From Gordius sp. MW1 (Eukaryota; Nematomorpha; Gordioida; Gordea; Gordiidae): DNA of 64,000 bases. The translations under genes and the position numbers were made by a program. Below, one piece after another: positions 11,133 to 22,037 of the stretch. The DNA lies in the NCBI GenBank assembly GCA_964036665.1, contig OZ038531.1, positions 15,190,168 through 15,254,167 on the forward strand. Direction: 5' to 3'. The notes beneath the pieces were generated by a model. The model was not told the DNA's origin. It worked only from the letters and a program-made list of their open reading frames with translations, and ran no database searches. Numbering within the stretch: the stretch's first letter is position 1; each line of letters begins with the position of its first letter.

Positions 11133-11881
11133 CCAAATTCTGAATGTGCCACTTAAATTATATTAAATGAAGGAGTTCTGAAAATTCTAATGGCAATATT
11201 CAGTGAAGGTATGAAAAATTCTTAAACCATTCGATCATCTTGAAACAGATATTCAATGAAAATGCGTCAGATCTGGTAAGATGTACACACACTGAAAACA
11301 AATTATTTAAATAGAAGCCTAAATTATTATCGTGCTACTTAAATTATTGTTATTAAACAATGTTAAACCAAACCCCCCCCCCGTTTAGTTGAATATTATT
11401 TGGCAATGTAAGCATGATTTTATGAAAGGGAAAAAAGCGAGCGATTTTTGTAAAGTGAATTATATTGATATTTGAAAGGAAGGAGTGACATTTTTTTGTA
11501 AAGTGGCTTATATGAAATTTTGAAGGAAGGAATTGACGGAGATTTTTGGTTACCAATTGAACTACTAAACCGAGTATTGAGGCTCTGAACTCTTTGAGTC
11601 ATCCTCGGGTATATAAGGCTCTGAACTCTTTGAGTCATCCTTAGAGTTTTAAAGGAACGGTATAATCCGTATCTTTGGTTTTCGGAAAGTAGTGTCAATG
11701 TCAATATCGAGGTCAATGTCGATATCGAGGTCAATGTCGATATCGAGGTCAATATCTAGGTCAAGGTCAATATCATGGTCAATGTTTATGTCAAGGTCAA
11801 TGTCAAAAAGTATGAATACGGAGATTACAAAATTGCCAGAAATACGTAAAGATCAGGTTTGTTATTTGGTAAAGGGTAAGG

Positions 11882-12423
11882 TGTGGCATAACGCCAATCC
11901 CCTCTTAATCTTGGTTTTATCCAGTTTTGGTTGCTTAGTTCTAGTTTTATGATATAGCTATTTTTCTTCCCCCCTTTCGTGTTTTAATTACTATTCTTGG
12001 CTTGTTCAATTACCCTTTTAGTCCCCTTGCTAGTTGTATGACTATTCAAATTTATTGTCACGCAGTCCTAACGCGTTTGTTTGTTATAATCCCCCTCCCC
12101 GATCGTGATGGTGTTGTTTACATATTTTCATCTTCAATCAACCCCCGATCGTTATTGTATGGTTTACCTATTTACATCAACCATCATCATTATTATTCCT
12201 GCTATTTAAAGTACGGATTGTTTGTAAAAGGCAGTTATATATATTTATGCTATTACTGTTAGTGTAGTTATTAATCATTAATAAATTCGTGTATTGGAAT
12301 TAAATTAATAAATTAAGCCCTCTTTTTTGGGGGGGGGACAACAAGAAAACAAATTATTTTTATAACAATCATTCGAGAAATAAAATAAAAAGAAATTCTA
12401 TATTTATTAAAGTATAGAAAATT
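11882..12423 (+). repeat. LTR family B, copy 2
   Basis: Near-identical to copies at 12424-12963 and 13726-14213, and directly abuts copy 3 with no internal region between them. Such LTR-LTR tandems usually arise by unequal recombination. Confidence 0.8.
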
Positions 12424-12963
12424 TGTGGCATAACGCCAATCCCCTCTTAATCTTGGTTTTATCCAGTTTTGGTTGCTTAGTTCTAGTTTTATGATATAGC
12501 TATTTTTCTTCCCCCCTTTCGTGTTTTAATTACTATTCTTGGCTTGTTCAATTACCCTTTTAGTCCCCTTGCTAGTTGTATGACTATTCAAATTTATTGT
12601 CACGCAGTCCTAACGCGTTTGTTTGTTATAATCCCCCTCCCCGATCGTGATGGTGTTGTTTACATATTTTCATCTTCAATCAACCCCCGATCGTTATTGT
12701 ATGGTTTACCTATTTACATCAACCATCATCATTATTATTCCTGCTATTTAAAGTACGGATTGTTTGTAAAAGGCAGTTATACATATTTATGCTATTACTG
12801 TTAGTGTAGTTATTAATCATTAATAAATTCGTGTATTGGAATTAAATTAATAAATTAAGCCCTCCCTTTGGGGGGGGGACAACAAGAAAACAAATTATTT
12901 TTATAACAATCATTCGAGAAATAAAATAAAAAGAAATTCTATATTTATTAAAGTATAGAAAAT
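12424..12963 (+). repeat. LTR family B, copy 3
   Basis: Starts TGTGGCATAACGCC immediately after copy 2, ends TATAGAAAAT, and is followed by the tRNA-Leu-type primer-binding sequence at 12964. The internal region 12964-13725 is nearly identical to 11103-11881. Confidence 0.8.
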
Positions 12964-13725
12964 TGGTGTCAGAAGTGGGATCTGAACCCACGGCCAAATT
13001 CTGAATGTGCCACTTAAATTATATTAAATGAAGGAGTTCTGAAAATTCTAATGGCAATATTCAGTGAAGGTATGAAAAATTCTTAAACCATTCGATCATC
13101 TTGAAACAGATATTCAATGAAAATGCGTCAGATCTGGTAAGATGTACACACACTGAAAACAAATTATTTAAATAGAAGCCTAAATTATTATCGTGCTACT
13201 TAAATTATTGTTATTAAACAATGTTAAACCAAACCCCCCCCCCCGTTTAGTTGAATATTATTTGGCAATGTAAGCATGATTTTATGAAAGGGAAAAAAGC
13301 GAGCGATTTTTGTAAAGTGAATTATATTGATATTTGAAAGGAAGGAGTGACATTTTTTTGTAAAGTGGCTTATATGAAATTTTGAAGGAAGGAATTGACG
13401 GAGATTTTTGGTTACCAATTGAACTACTAAACCGAGTATTGAGGCTCTGAACTCTTTGAGTCATCCTCGGGTATATAAGGCTCTGAACTCTTTGAGTCAT
13501 CCTTAGAGTTTTAAAGGAACGGTATAATCCGTATCTTTGGTTTTCGGAAAGTAGTGTCAATGTCAATATCGAGGTCAATGTCGATATCGAGGTCAATATC
13601 TAGGTCAAGGTCAATATCATGGTCAATGTTTATGTCAAGGTCAATGTCAAAAAGTATGAATACGGAGATTACAAAATTGCCAGAAATACGTAAAGATCAG
13701 GTTTGTTATTTGGTAAAGGGTAAGG

Positions 13726-14213
13726 TGTGGCATAACGCCAATCCCCTCTTAATCTTGGTTTTATCCAGTTTTGGTTGCTTAGTTCTAGTTTTATGATATA
13801 GCTATTTTTCTTCCCCCCTTTCGTGTTTTAATTACTATTCTTGGCTTGTTCAATTACCCTTTTAGTCCCCTTGCTAGTTGTATGACTATTCAAATTTATT
13901 GTCACGCAGTCCTAACGCGTTTGTTTGTTATAATCCCCCTCCCCGATCGTGATGGTGTTGTTTACATATTTTCATCTTCAATCAACCCCCGATCGTTATT
14001 GTATGGTTTACCTATTTACATCAACCATCATCATTATTATTCCTGCTATTTAAAGTACGGATTGTTTGTAAAAGGCAGTTATACATATTTATGCTATTAC
14101 TGTTAGTGTAGTTATTAATCATTAATAAATTCGTGTATTGGAATTAAATTAATAAATTAAGCCCTCCCTTTTGGGGGGGGACAACAAGAAAACAAATTAT
14201 TTTTATAACAATT
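13726..14213 (+). repeat. LTR family B, copy 4, 3'-truncated
   Basis: Identical to the other copies up to AACAATTCATTCG near 14205, where it switches to unrelated sequence (AACAATGGGCAACC). It therefore lacks the family terminus and a following primer-binding site. Confidence 0.75.
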
Positions 14214-14983
14214 CATTCGAACAATGGGCAACCAAATTTTAAACCGCAAACACAATATAGGGGAAATTCCTAAAACCAGTAATTATATATTAAAAAATTC
14301 CGAAAGATGGGTAAACCAACATATACTTCTTATCCATGAAGTGGTTCAAGGGTTCAAGAGATATACGTCAATATTCCACAGATGAAAGTCAATGAAGGAA
14401 TTATTCTAATATGAACACTGGAAACAAATAATCTAAAAGAAGCAAAAATTCGTATTATGTTACGTAAATTTGATGATTATATTGTTAATAATCGATATTA
14501 TACCAAACCCCCCCCCCTCCCCTTTTATTTGAACATTTTTGGGCGATTTTTTTGTCGAGGGAAAAACAGTTTTTTTTTAGTAGAGTATGGCGAGGAAAAG
14601 GTCTAATTTTGATGGAAACTTGTAATAAGGGTTATGTTAAATTTTTGAATGCCAATTTTGTTGGAACTCTTAATATGATTTATATTAATTTTGGTTACGA
14701 AAAAAGGCCAGTAATTTGTTTTAAAGTTAAAGCTACGGATATTTTTGAGGCTCTGAACTCTATGAGTTATCCTCATGTTGAATTTTGAGGCTCTGAACTC
14801 TAGGAGTTATCCTCGTATGTTTTGAGGCTCTGAACTCTATGAGTTATCCTCAGTGTTTTTAGAAAGTAGCATTAGTGATAAATTTAATTGGTGGCCTGAT
14901 TGAAAATGATCAAAAGTAAATATGTCGTTTAAGTGATATGTTGTTTCTGTGAAGGTCAAGTTTATTTTGGGTAAAGGGTAAGG

Positions 14984-15646
14984 TGTGGCATAAGGCCAAA
15001 TTTGGATTTTTTATTTGTCACCCGTTTCAATAAATGTTAATGGTGTATCTACTCCGTTTCCCCCTCCCCTTCCCCCGTTTAAGGATTAGTTTTATTATAG
15101 GTCTATTCTGTATTACTAGTTTTAGCCGCCTATGGCGGGTTTTAATCGTTTATGATAAATATTTAATTTACCCCTCCCCTTTCTAGTTTTATTACCCTTC
15201 AAGTTAAAGAAAGAAGTTATTGCTTGTCACGCAGTCCCTCTTTCTATCTCCCCATATTATTGTTGTCAGCGCGTTATACGATGATCGCGTTGGTTTGATA
15301 TAATTCCCCTCCCCGATCGAGATGGTATCGTTGATATATTTTTATCTCCCCATTATTGTTGTTTACATCGTCAATCCCCCCCCCTCGATCATGATTGTAT
15401 TATTTACCACCTTATCACTATTATGGTGTGTAATCAACGCGCGGTACAATACTATTGACTCACGTCTTCAATTCCCCCCCCCCCCGATCATTATTGTTAT
15501 TGATATCTCATCACTATTTAAATGGAAACATTCACACTTATTCATTGATAAATTATTCACAGATTTTGATTCAGATTAAATAAATCAGTATTTAGCATGT
15601 AAAGATTAGGCGTGAAAAAATTTCATGTCCCTCCTGGGACATGATA
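14984..15646 (+). repeat. Right LTR (family A)
   Basis: Preceded by the purine tract GGGTAAAGGGTAAGG. Begins TGTGGCATAAGGCC, ends GGGACATGATA, and is followed by the CTTAA duplication. Confidence 0.85.
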
Positions 15647-15651
15647 CTTAA

Positions 15652-16320
15652 TACAACCAAGTTATAGCTATTTAAAGTTTGGGGTCATCTTGACCCCCTT
15701 TACCATCCGTATTAGAATTTTCACCTGACCAACACAGGAATGGGGCTGTGCAAGTGCTTAGGCATGCTTGACATCCTATAATGTTCAATATGATGCCTTA
15801 AAAATTATTATCTATGGTTTCAATACATATGAGTGTCTTAGTCTAATTTTGAGCAAAGCAAAAAAAAATTTCCTTATTTAATAATTAGTAATTATTTTGA
15901 CACTTAATAAATATTTAGTAAATAAGCCATTAACTATTGAGGCAAAGCAGTATTTAATGTAGTTTTTCTATTTTTCTTAAAAAATTATTTGATTGTAAGT
16001 CCATAATTGTGTAATTGATATATGTTAAAAAATTTTAAATTTAAATATTATATATTGAACATTTTATGTACATTTGTAGATAATTTGTTTAGTTCAGTAA
16101 AAGCAGGGATAAGTTTATAATATGCAAAATATAAATTAAGTTAAAATTTATATTAAGCAAATGTATTAGCTAATCCTCTATCTATAGAAAAAGATGATAA
16201 TAAGCCACTACTATGAAATACATATTTAATACAATGAATAGGTAATATTTTGTGGTGAGCTTTAAGGGTAATTCTTCTTAAATTCATTGTTTTAACATTG
16301 ACTAATCTAAAGATTTAAAA
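15652..16320. other. AT-rich DNA, nothing recognised
   Basis: No open frame or repeat family is supported. Two short palindromic stretches (GGGGTCATCTTGACCCCC near 15680 and AATAATTAGTAATTATT near 15880) stand out but cannot be assigned. Confidence 0.4.
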
Positions 16321-16321
16321 A

Positions 16322-16870
16322 ATATGCACATAAAATACTTTGATAGCTCATAGATTTACTCGATGAAGACAAGTTGTGTTAAACTTAAAATACATATCAA
16401 TCTAAAGATTTTAAAAATATGCACATAAAGTACTTTGAACATTGGACAGCTTGAGTTGGAAAATTAATCTTGAGACAACAACAGTTACTATGATAAAAAT
16501 TAGAAAATAGCACATATATTTACTTGATGAAGACAAGTTGTGTTAAACTAGCTAAAATACATATAACTAATCAAAGATTTAAAAATTATGCACATAAAGT
16601 ACTTTGAACATTGGACAGCTTGAGTTGGAAGATTAATCTTGAGATAACAACAATTACTATGATAATTAGAAAATAGCACATAAATTTACTTGATGAAGAC
16701 AAGTTGTGTTAAACTAGCTAAAACTAAAGAAAAAATATGCACATAAAGTACTTTGAACATTGGACAGATTGAGTTGGAAGATAAATGAATTGATACAACC
16801 ATTACTAATATAAAGATTAGAAAATAGCACATAAATTTACTAGATGAAGACAAGATTGAACTTGTTACAA
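16322..16870. repeat. Tandem repeat of ~150-170 bp
   Basis: CACATAAAGTACTTTGAACA starts near 16422, 16591 and 16740, with a partial unit at 16327. Each full unit contains ATTGGACAG.TTGAGTTGGA, TTAGAAAATAGCACATA and GATGAAGACAAGTTGTGT. Confidence 0.75.
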
Positions 16871-17419
16871 CTAATATAAACATATGTGCAAATCTATCAA
16901 ATATTGGTTTTCATCACTTGGTTATCACTTGTTTTTTCTCCAGTCGCGCTCATTCGAAGCGCACATAAATCTCTAAACTAATTGGTTGTCGACCTAACAG
17001 GTCAATCGTCTAATGTACAGAAGCGTTTAAATCTGGTATTGCGCATGCATTGCAACGAGAGAAGGGAGAGAGAGGGTGGATTAGTACATGAACATGTACA
17101 TGGTACATGGGAGTGGTGATATGTAGTCGCGCGGGATGCCGTTCTCTGATATTGAAAATATAGTTTAAATATAAAATAAAAGGGACATTATATAATTAAT
17201 AAGTCTTTATCTTTAACAAGAGGCGAGGAATTCAAAATAAATTTGAAATTAAATTTTGTGATTAAAATTGCTATTGTCTGGAATATTTAGAGGGGGATCT
17301 GTTAGCTGTCAAATTTAGAATGAATTAAAATATTAATTTTTAATTGAAGGATTGAATTCAAAATCTGCTCTCGAATGGCCAGATAAATCTCACTTTATAT
17401 TCGTTTTCTATTTATTGAA

Positions 17420-20400
17420 AACACCCCACCTGCACCCCTCTCCCCCGCATCAAAAAGAGGGTAAAAAATTAGGGGGGGGCAAAACTACCCCCATACCCCC
17501 CCTCTCCCCCACATCAGAAAGAGGGTCCCCCCTCTCCCCCACATTAGAAATAGGGTAAAAAATTGGGGGGGGGGGGCAAAATACCCCCCATGCCCCCCTT
17601 TCCCCACATCAGAAAGAGGGTAAAAAATAAGGGGGGGGGGGCCAAAATACCCCCCATGCCCCCCTCTAACCCGCATTAAAAAGAGGGCAAAAAATTGGGG
17701 GGGGGGGGCAAAACACCCCCCATGCCCCCCTCTCCCTCGCATTAGAAAGAGGATAAAAAATTGGGGGGGGGGGGGCAAAACACTCCCTACCCCCCCCCCC
17801 CCCCCCATCTCCCTCGCATCAGAAAGAGGGTAAAAAATTGGGGGGGGGGCAAAACACCCCCCATGCCCTTCCTCTCCCCCGGATCAGAAAGAGGGTAAAA
17901 AAATTAGGGGGGGGCAAAACACCCCCTATGCCCCCCCCCTCTCCCTCACATCAGAAAGAGGGTAAAAAATTGGGGGGGGGGGGCAAAACATCCCCATGCC
18001 CCCCTCTCCCCCGCATTAGAAAGAGGATAAAAAACTAGGGGGGGGGCAAAACACCCCCTGCCCCCCCCCCTCTCCCTCGCATCAGAAAGAGGATAAAAAA
18101 TTAGGGGGGGGGGCAAAACATACTCTGCCCCCCCTCTCCTTCGCATCAGAAAAAGGGTAAAAAATTAGGGGGGGGGCAAAACACCCCCTGCCCCTCCTCT
18201 CCCCCACATCACCCCCCTCTCCCCCGGATCAGAAAGAGGGTAAAAAATTAGAGGGGGGGGCAAAACACCCCCCTGCCCCCTACTCCCTCGCATCAGAAAG
18301 AGGGTAGATAATTAGGGGGGGGGGCAAACACCCCCCATGCCCCCCCTCTACCTCGCATTAAAAAGAGGGTAAAAAATTGGGGGGGGGGGGCAAAACACCC
18401 CCCATGCCCCTCTCTCCCCCGCATTAGAAAGAGGATAAAAAATTAGGGGGGGGGGCAAAACACTCCCTGCCCCGCCCCATATCCCTCGCATCAGAAAGAG
18501 GGTAAAAAATTGGGGGGGGGGGGGGCAAACACCCCCCATGCCCCCCCTCTCCCCCGGATCAGAAAGAGGGTAAAAATTTAGGGGGGGGCGGCAAAACACC
18601 CCCTATGCCCCCCCTCTCCCCCACATCAGAAAAGGGTAAAAAATTAGGGGGGGGGGGGCAAAACACCCCCATACCCCCCCTCTCCCCCACATCAGAAAGA
18701 GGGTAAAAAATAGGGGGGGGGGGCAAAACACCCCCCATGCCCCCCCTCTCCCCCACATTAGAAATAGGGTAAAAAATTGGGGGGGGGGGGCAAAATACCC
18801 CCCATGCCCCCCTCTCCCCACATCAGAAAGAGGGTAAAAAATAAGGGGGGGGGGCAAAATACCCCCCATGCCCCCCTCTAACCCGCATTAAAAAGAGGGC
18901 AAAAAATTGGGGGGGGGGCAAAACACCCCCCATGCCCCCCTCTCCCTCGCATTAGAAAGAGGATAAAAAATTAGGGGGGGGGGGGCAAAACACTCCCTGC
19001 CCCCCCCCATCTCCCTCGCATCAGAAAAAGGGTAAAAATTGGGGGGGGGGCAAAACACCCCCCATGCCCTTCCTCTCCCCCGGATCAGAAAGAGGGTAAA
19101 AAATTAGGGGGGGCAAAACACCCCCTATGCCCCCCCCCCCTCTCCCTCACATCAGAAAGAGGGTAAAAAATTGGGGGGGGGGGGGCAAAACATCCCCATG
19201 CCCCCCTCTCCCCCGCATTAGAAAGAGGATAAAAAATTAGGGGGGGGGGGGGGGCAAAACACCCCCTGCCCCCCCCCCTCTCCCTCGCATCAGAAAGAGG
19301 ATAAAAAATTAGGGGGGGGGGGGGCAAAACATACTCTGCCCCCCCCCCTCTCCCTCGCATCAGAAAAAGGGTAAAAATTTATGGGGGGGGGCAAAACACC
19401 CCCTGCCCCTCCTCTCCCCCACATAACCCCCCTCTCCCCCGGATCAGAAAGAGTGTAAAAAATTAGGGGGGGGGGCAAAACACCCCCCTGCCCCCTACTC
19501 CCTCGCATCAGAAAGGAGTAAAAAATTAGGGGGGGGGCAAAACACCCCCCATGCCCCCTTCTACCCCGCATTAAAAAGAGGGTAAAAAATTGGGGGGGGG
19601 CAAAACACCCCCCCCCCCTGCCCCCCTCTCCCCCGCATTGGAAAGAGGATAAAAAATTAGGGGGGCAAATCACTCCCTGCCCCCCCCCCCCCCATATCCC
19701 ACGCGTCAGAAAGAGGGTAAAAAATTGGGGGGGGGGGGGCAAAACACCCCCCATGCCCCCCCCCTCTCCCCCGGATCAGAAAGAGGGTAAAAAATTAGGG
19801 GGGGGGGGGCAAAACACCCCCTGCCCCCCTCTTCCCAATATCAGAAAGAGGGTAAAAAATGGGGGGGGGGGGGCAAAACACCCCCCCATGCCCCTCCCCT
19901 CTCCCCCGGATCAGAAAGAGGGTAAGGTGGGGGGGGGGGGCAAAACACCCCCCTGCCCCCTACTCCCTCGCATCAGAAAGAGGGTAAAAAATTAGGGGGG
20001 GGGGGCAAAATACCCCCCATGCCCCCCTCTACCCCGCATTAAAAAGAGGGCAAAAAATTGGGGGGGGGCAAAACACCCCCCATGGCCCCCTCTCCCCCGC
20101 ATTAGAAAGAGGATAAAAAATTGGGAGGGGGGGGGGGGCAAAACACTCCCTACCCCCCCCCCCCCCCCCATCTCCCTCGCATCAGAAAGAGGGTAAAAAA
20201 TTGGGGGGGGGGGCAAAACACCCCCCCCCCCCCCATGCCCCCCCTCTCCCCCGGATCAGAAAGAGAGTAAAAAATTGGGGGGGGGGGGCAAAACACCCCC
20301 TATGTCCCCCCCCCTCTCCCCCACATCAGAAAGAGGGTAAAACCCGGATCAGAAAGAGGGTAAAAAATTAGGGGGGGGGGGGCAAAACACCCCCTATGTC

Positions 20401-21210
20401 CCCCCCCTCTCCCCCACATCAGAAAGAGGGTAAAAAATTAGGGAAGGGGGGCAAAACACCCCCATGCCCCCCTCTCCCCCGCATTAGAAAGAGGATAAAA
20501 AATTAGGGGGGGGGGGGGCAAAACACCCCCTGCCCCCCCTCTCCCTCGCATCAGAAAGAGGATAAAAAATTCCTTCGCATCAGAAAAAGGGTAAAAAATT
20601 AGGGGGGGGGCAAAACACCCCCTGCCCCTCCTCTCCCCCACATCACCCCCCTCTCCCCCGGATCAGAAAGAGGGTAAAAAAATTAGAGGGGGGGGGGCAA
20701 AACACCCCCCTGCCCCCTACTCCCTCGCATCAGAAAGAGGGTAGATAATTAGGGGGGGCAAAGACCCCCCATGCCCCCCCCTCTACCTCGCATTAAAAAG
20801 ATGGTAAAAAATTGGGGGGGGGGGGCAAAACACCCCCCATGCCCCTCTCTCCCCCGCATTAGAAAGAGGATAAAAAATTAGGGGGGGGGGGGCAAAACAC
20901 TCCCTGCCCCGCCCCATATCCCTCGCATCAGAAAGAGGGTAAAAAATTGGGGGGGGGGGGGCAAACACCCCCCAATCCCCCCCCTCTCCCCCGGATCAGA
21001 AAGAGGGTAAAAATTTAGGGGGGGGGGGGCAAAACACCCCCTATGCCCCCCCTCTCCCCCACATCAGAAAAGGGTAAAAAATTAGGGGGGGGGGGGGCAA
21101 AACACCCCCATGCCCCCCTCTCCCCCGCATTAGAAAGAGGATAAAAAATAAGGGGGGGGGCAAACACCCCACCTGCCCGCCGTTCCTCCCCAGGTGAGAA
21201 AGAGAGGGGG
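17420..21210. repeat. G-rich minisatellite, right arm of giant element
   Basis: About 50 units of ~75 bp that are the reverse complement of the 4390-5640 array (CATCAGAAAGAGGGTAAAAA, TTAGGGGGGGGGGCAAAACA, CCCCCCATGCCCCCCTCTCC). Unit variants are shared between distant positions: blocks near 17560-18240 and 18780-19440 repeat in the same order, showing higher-order duplication. The many Pro/Gly/Phe-rich open frames are artefacts of the repeat. Confidence 0.9.
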
Positions 21211-21753
21211 GGGCAAATCTTCACAAATTTTTTTTCATAAATAAAACTTATTAATTCACTACCTACTAATACATTTATTTTTATTTTCTTAAATTAAAAG
21301 TTCATTACCTAAATCTAAATACACAAATATGATGAACAATATAAACAAATTGATTTATTTGCATGCCCAACACATAACGACCAAAACCAAACCAAAAGGT
21401 TAATAATATTATCCACCCAAACCCTTTAGCTGTTTAATACACCCAAACCTAAACGCCAAAGGGGCCCCAAAAAAACACCCAAAACGCTTTGGGTGTTTTT
21501 TACGAAAACGCCAAACACCAAAGCCCTCCCAAGAAAATTCACCTAACACTGAAAAGGTTGGGTGAAAAAAAACGCCAACGCTTGCAGGCAACCAATAGAA
21601 ACCCTTGGTTTTTTACAACACTACGTCATACACCGACTAGGTTTTTATTGTAATCAGCGTGAGAGCCATGTTCTAATTTTTGAAACAAAATGTAACATAG
21701 GTAAAGGTACATAAAAACAAATGCATATAGTTTACGATCTAGTAGCTGCTGCC

Positions 21754-21923
21754 ACATGAGCGTAGCCAAAGGGGGGGGGCGCGCAGAGAGGCGCGGCTGC
21801 CCCCCTAAATCCAAAAATTTGTGGAAATTAATTAAAGGTACGGCTTAAATTTTGAAAAATATTAATTTTTCCCCTCCCTAAATTATTGTTCTTCCCCAAA
21901 TTTCAATGCTGGCTACGTTCATG
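21754..21923. mobile_element. CATGGGCGTAGCCAG-family MITE
   Basis: Starts CATGAGCGTAGCCAAAGGGG and ends TGGCTACGTTCATG, its degenerate reverse complement. Flanks TGCTGCCA and GGCTGCTA match at 6 of 8 positions, compatible with a decayed 8-bp duplication. Confidence 0.7.
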
Positions 21924-22037
21924 GGCTGCTATATAATATTATATTTGTATTTTTAAGCCTTCTTTATTCCTTAAGTAGGTTTCTGAACATTGACCAATAA
22001 GTTAAAAGCAGCTGATTTTTAAATTTTTAAACTGGAG

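Larger units (their letters stand above)
9010..15646 (+). mobile_element. Non-coding LTR retroelement with 5-bp target duplication
   Basis: Two ~660 bp direct repeats (9010-9668 and 14984-15646), both beginning TGTGGCATAAGGCCAAATTT and ending GGGACATGATA, bound the element. The flanks are CTTAA on both sides (9005-9009 and 15647-15651), a perfect 5-bp target duplication. A primer-binding-like TGGTGTCAG starts at 9672, and a purine-rich GGGTAAAGGGTAAGG immediately precedes the right LTR. The interior contains a tandem series of a second, shorter LTR family and its internal region, but no gag, protease, reverse transcriptase or integrase frame. The element is therefore non-autonomous (LARD/TRIM-like) and must have been mobilised in trans (inference). 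Confidence 0.85.
3976..21623. mobile_element. Giant (17.6 kb) hAT-like foldback/composite element
   Basis: The left end reads TAGTGTTGTAAAAACGG and the right end reads ...TTTTTTACAACACTA, its reverse complement. The ~400 bp next to each end match as inverted repeats (3976-4385 versus 21230-21623), including CACCCAACCTTTTCAGTG and CACCCAAAGCGTTTTGGG. Flanks are GGTCATAC (3968-3975) and CGTCATAC (21624-21631), 7/8 identical, consistent with an 8-bp hAT target duplication. Each arm continues inward into a G/C-rich minisatellite in opposite orientation. No transposase reading frame is present inside, so the element is non-autonomous or an assembly of nested insertions. MITEs with related ends sit at 57999-58164 and about 41955-42082. 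The hAT assignment rests on terminal bases and duplication length only. Confidence 0.65.

Noticed and set aside
11103..11180. tRNA-Leu gene on the minus strand
   Set aside because: Only the 3' ~29 nt match. The rest is retroelement DNA, and the position right after an LTR identifies a primer-binding site.
10394..13796. Repeated ORFs encoding Ser-Met-Ser-Ile-Ser-Arg and their antisense Thr-Ser-Ile-Ser-Thr-Leu
   Set aside because: They arise from the TCAATGTCGATATCGAGG microsatellite in the retroelement interior and appear on both strands equally.
12002..14106. 86-codon frames (MFNYPFSPLASC...) repeated in LTR copies
   Set aside because: They lie inside LTRs with C-runs of variable length, and no homology or codon signal is seen.
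17352..21224. Many 60-150 codon frames on both strands (GGVLPPPPQFFTLFLMRGRGG type)
   Set aside because: Artefacts of the G-rich tandem repeat, the mirror of the left array.
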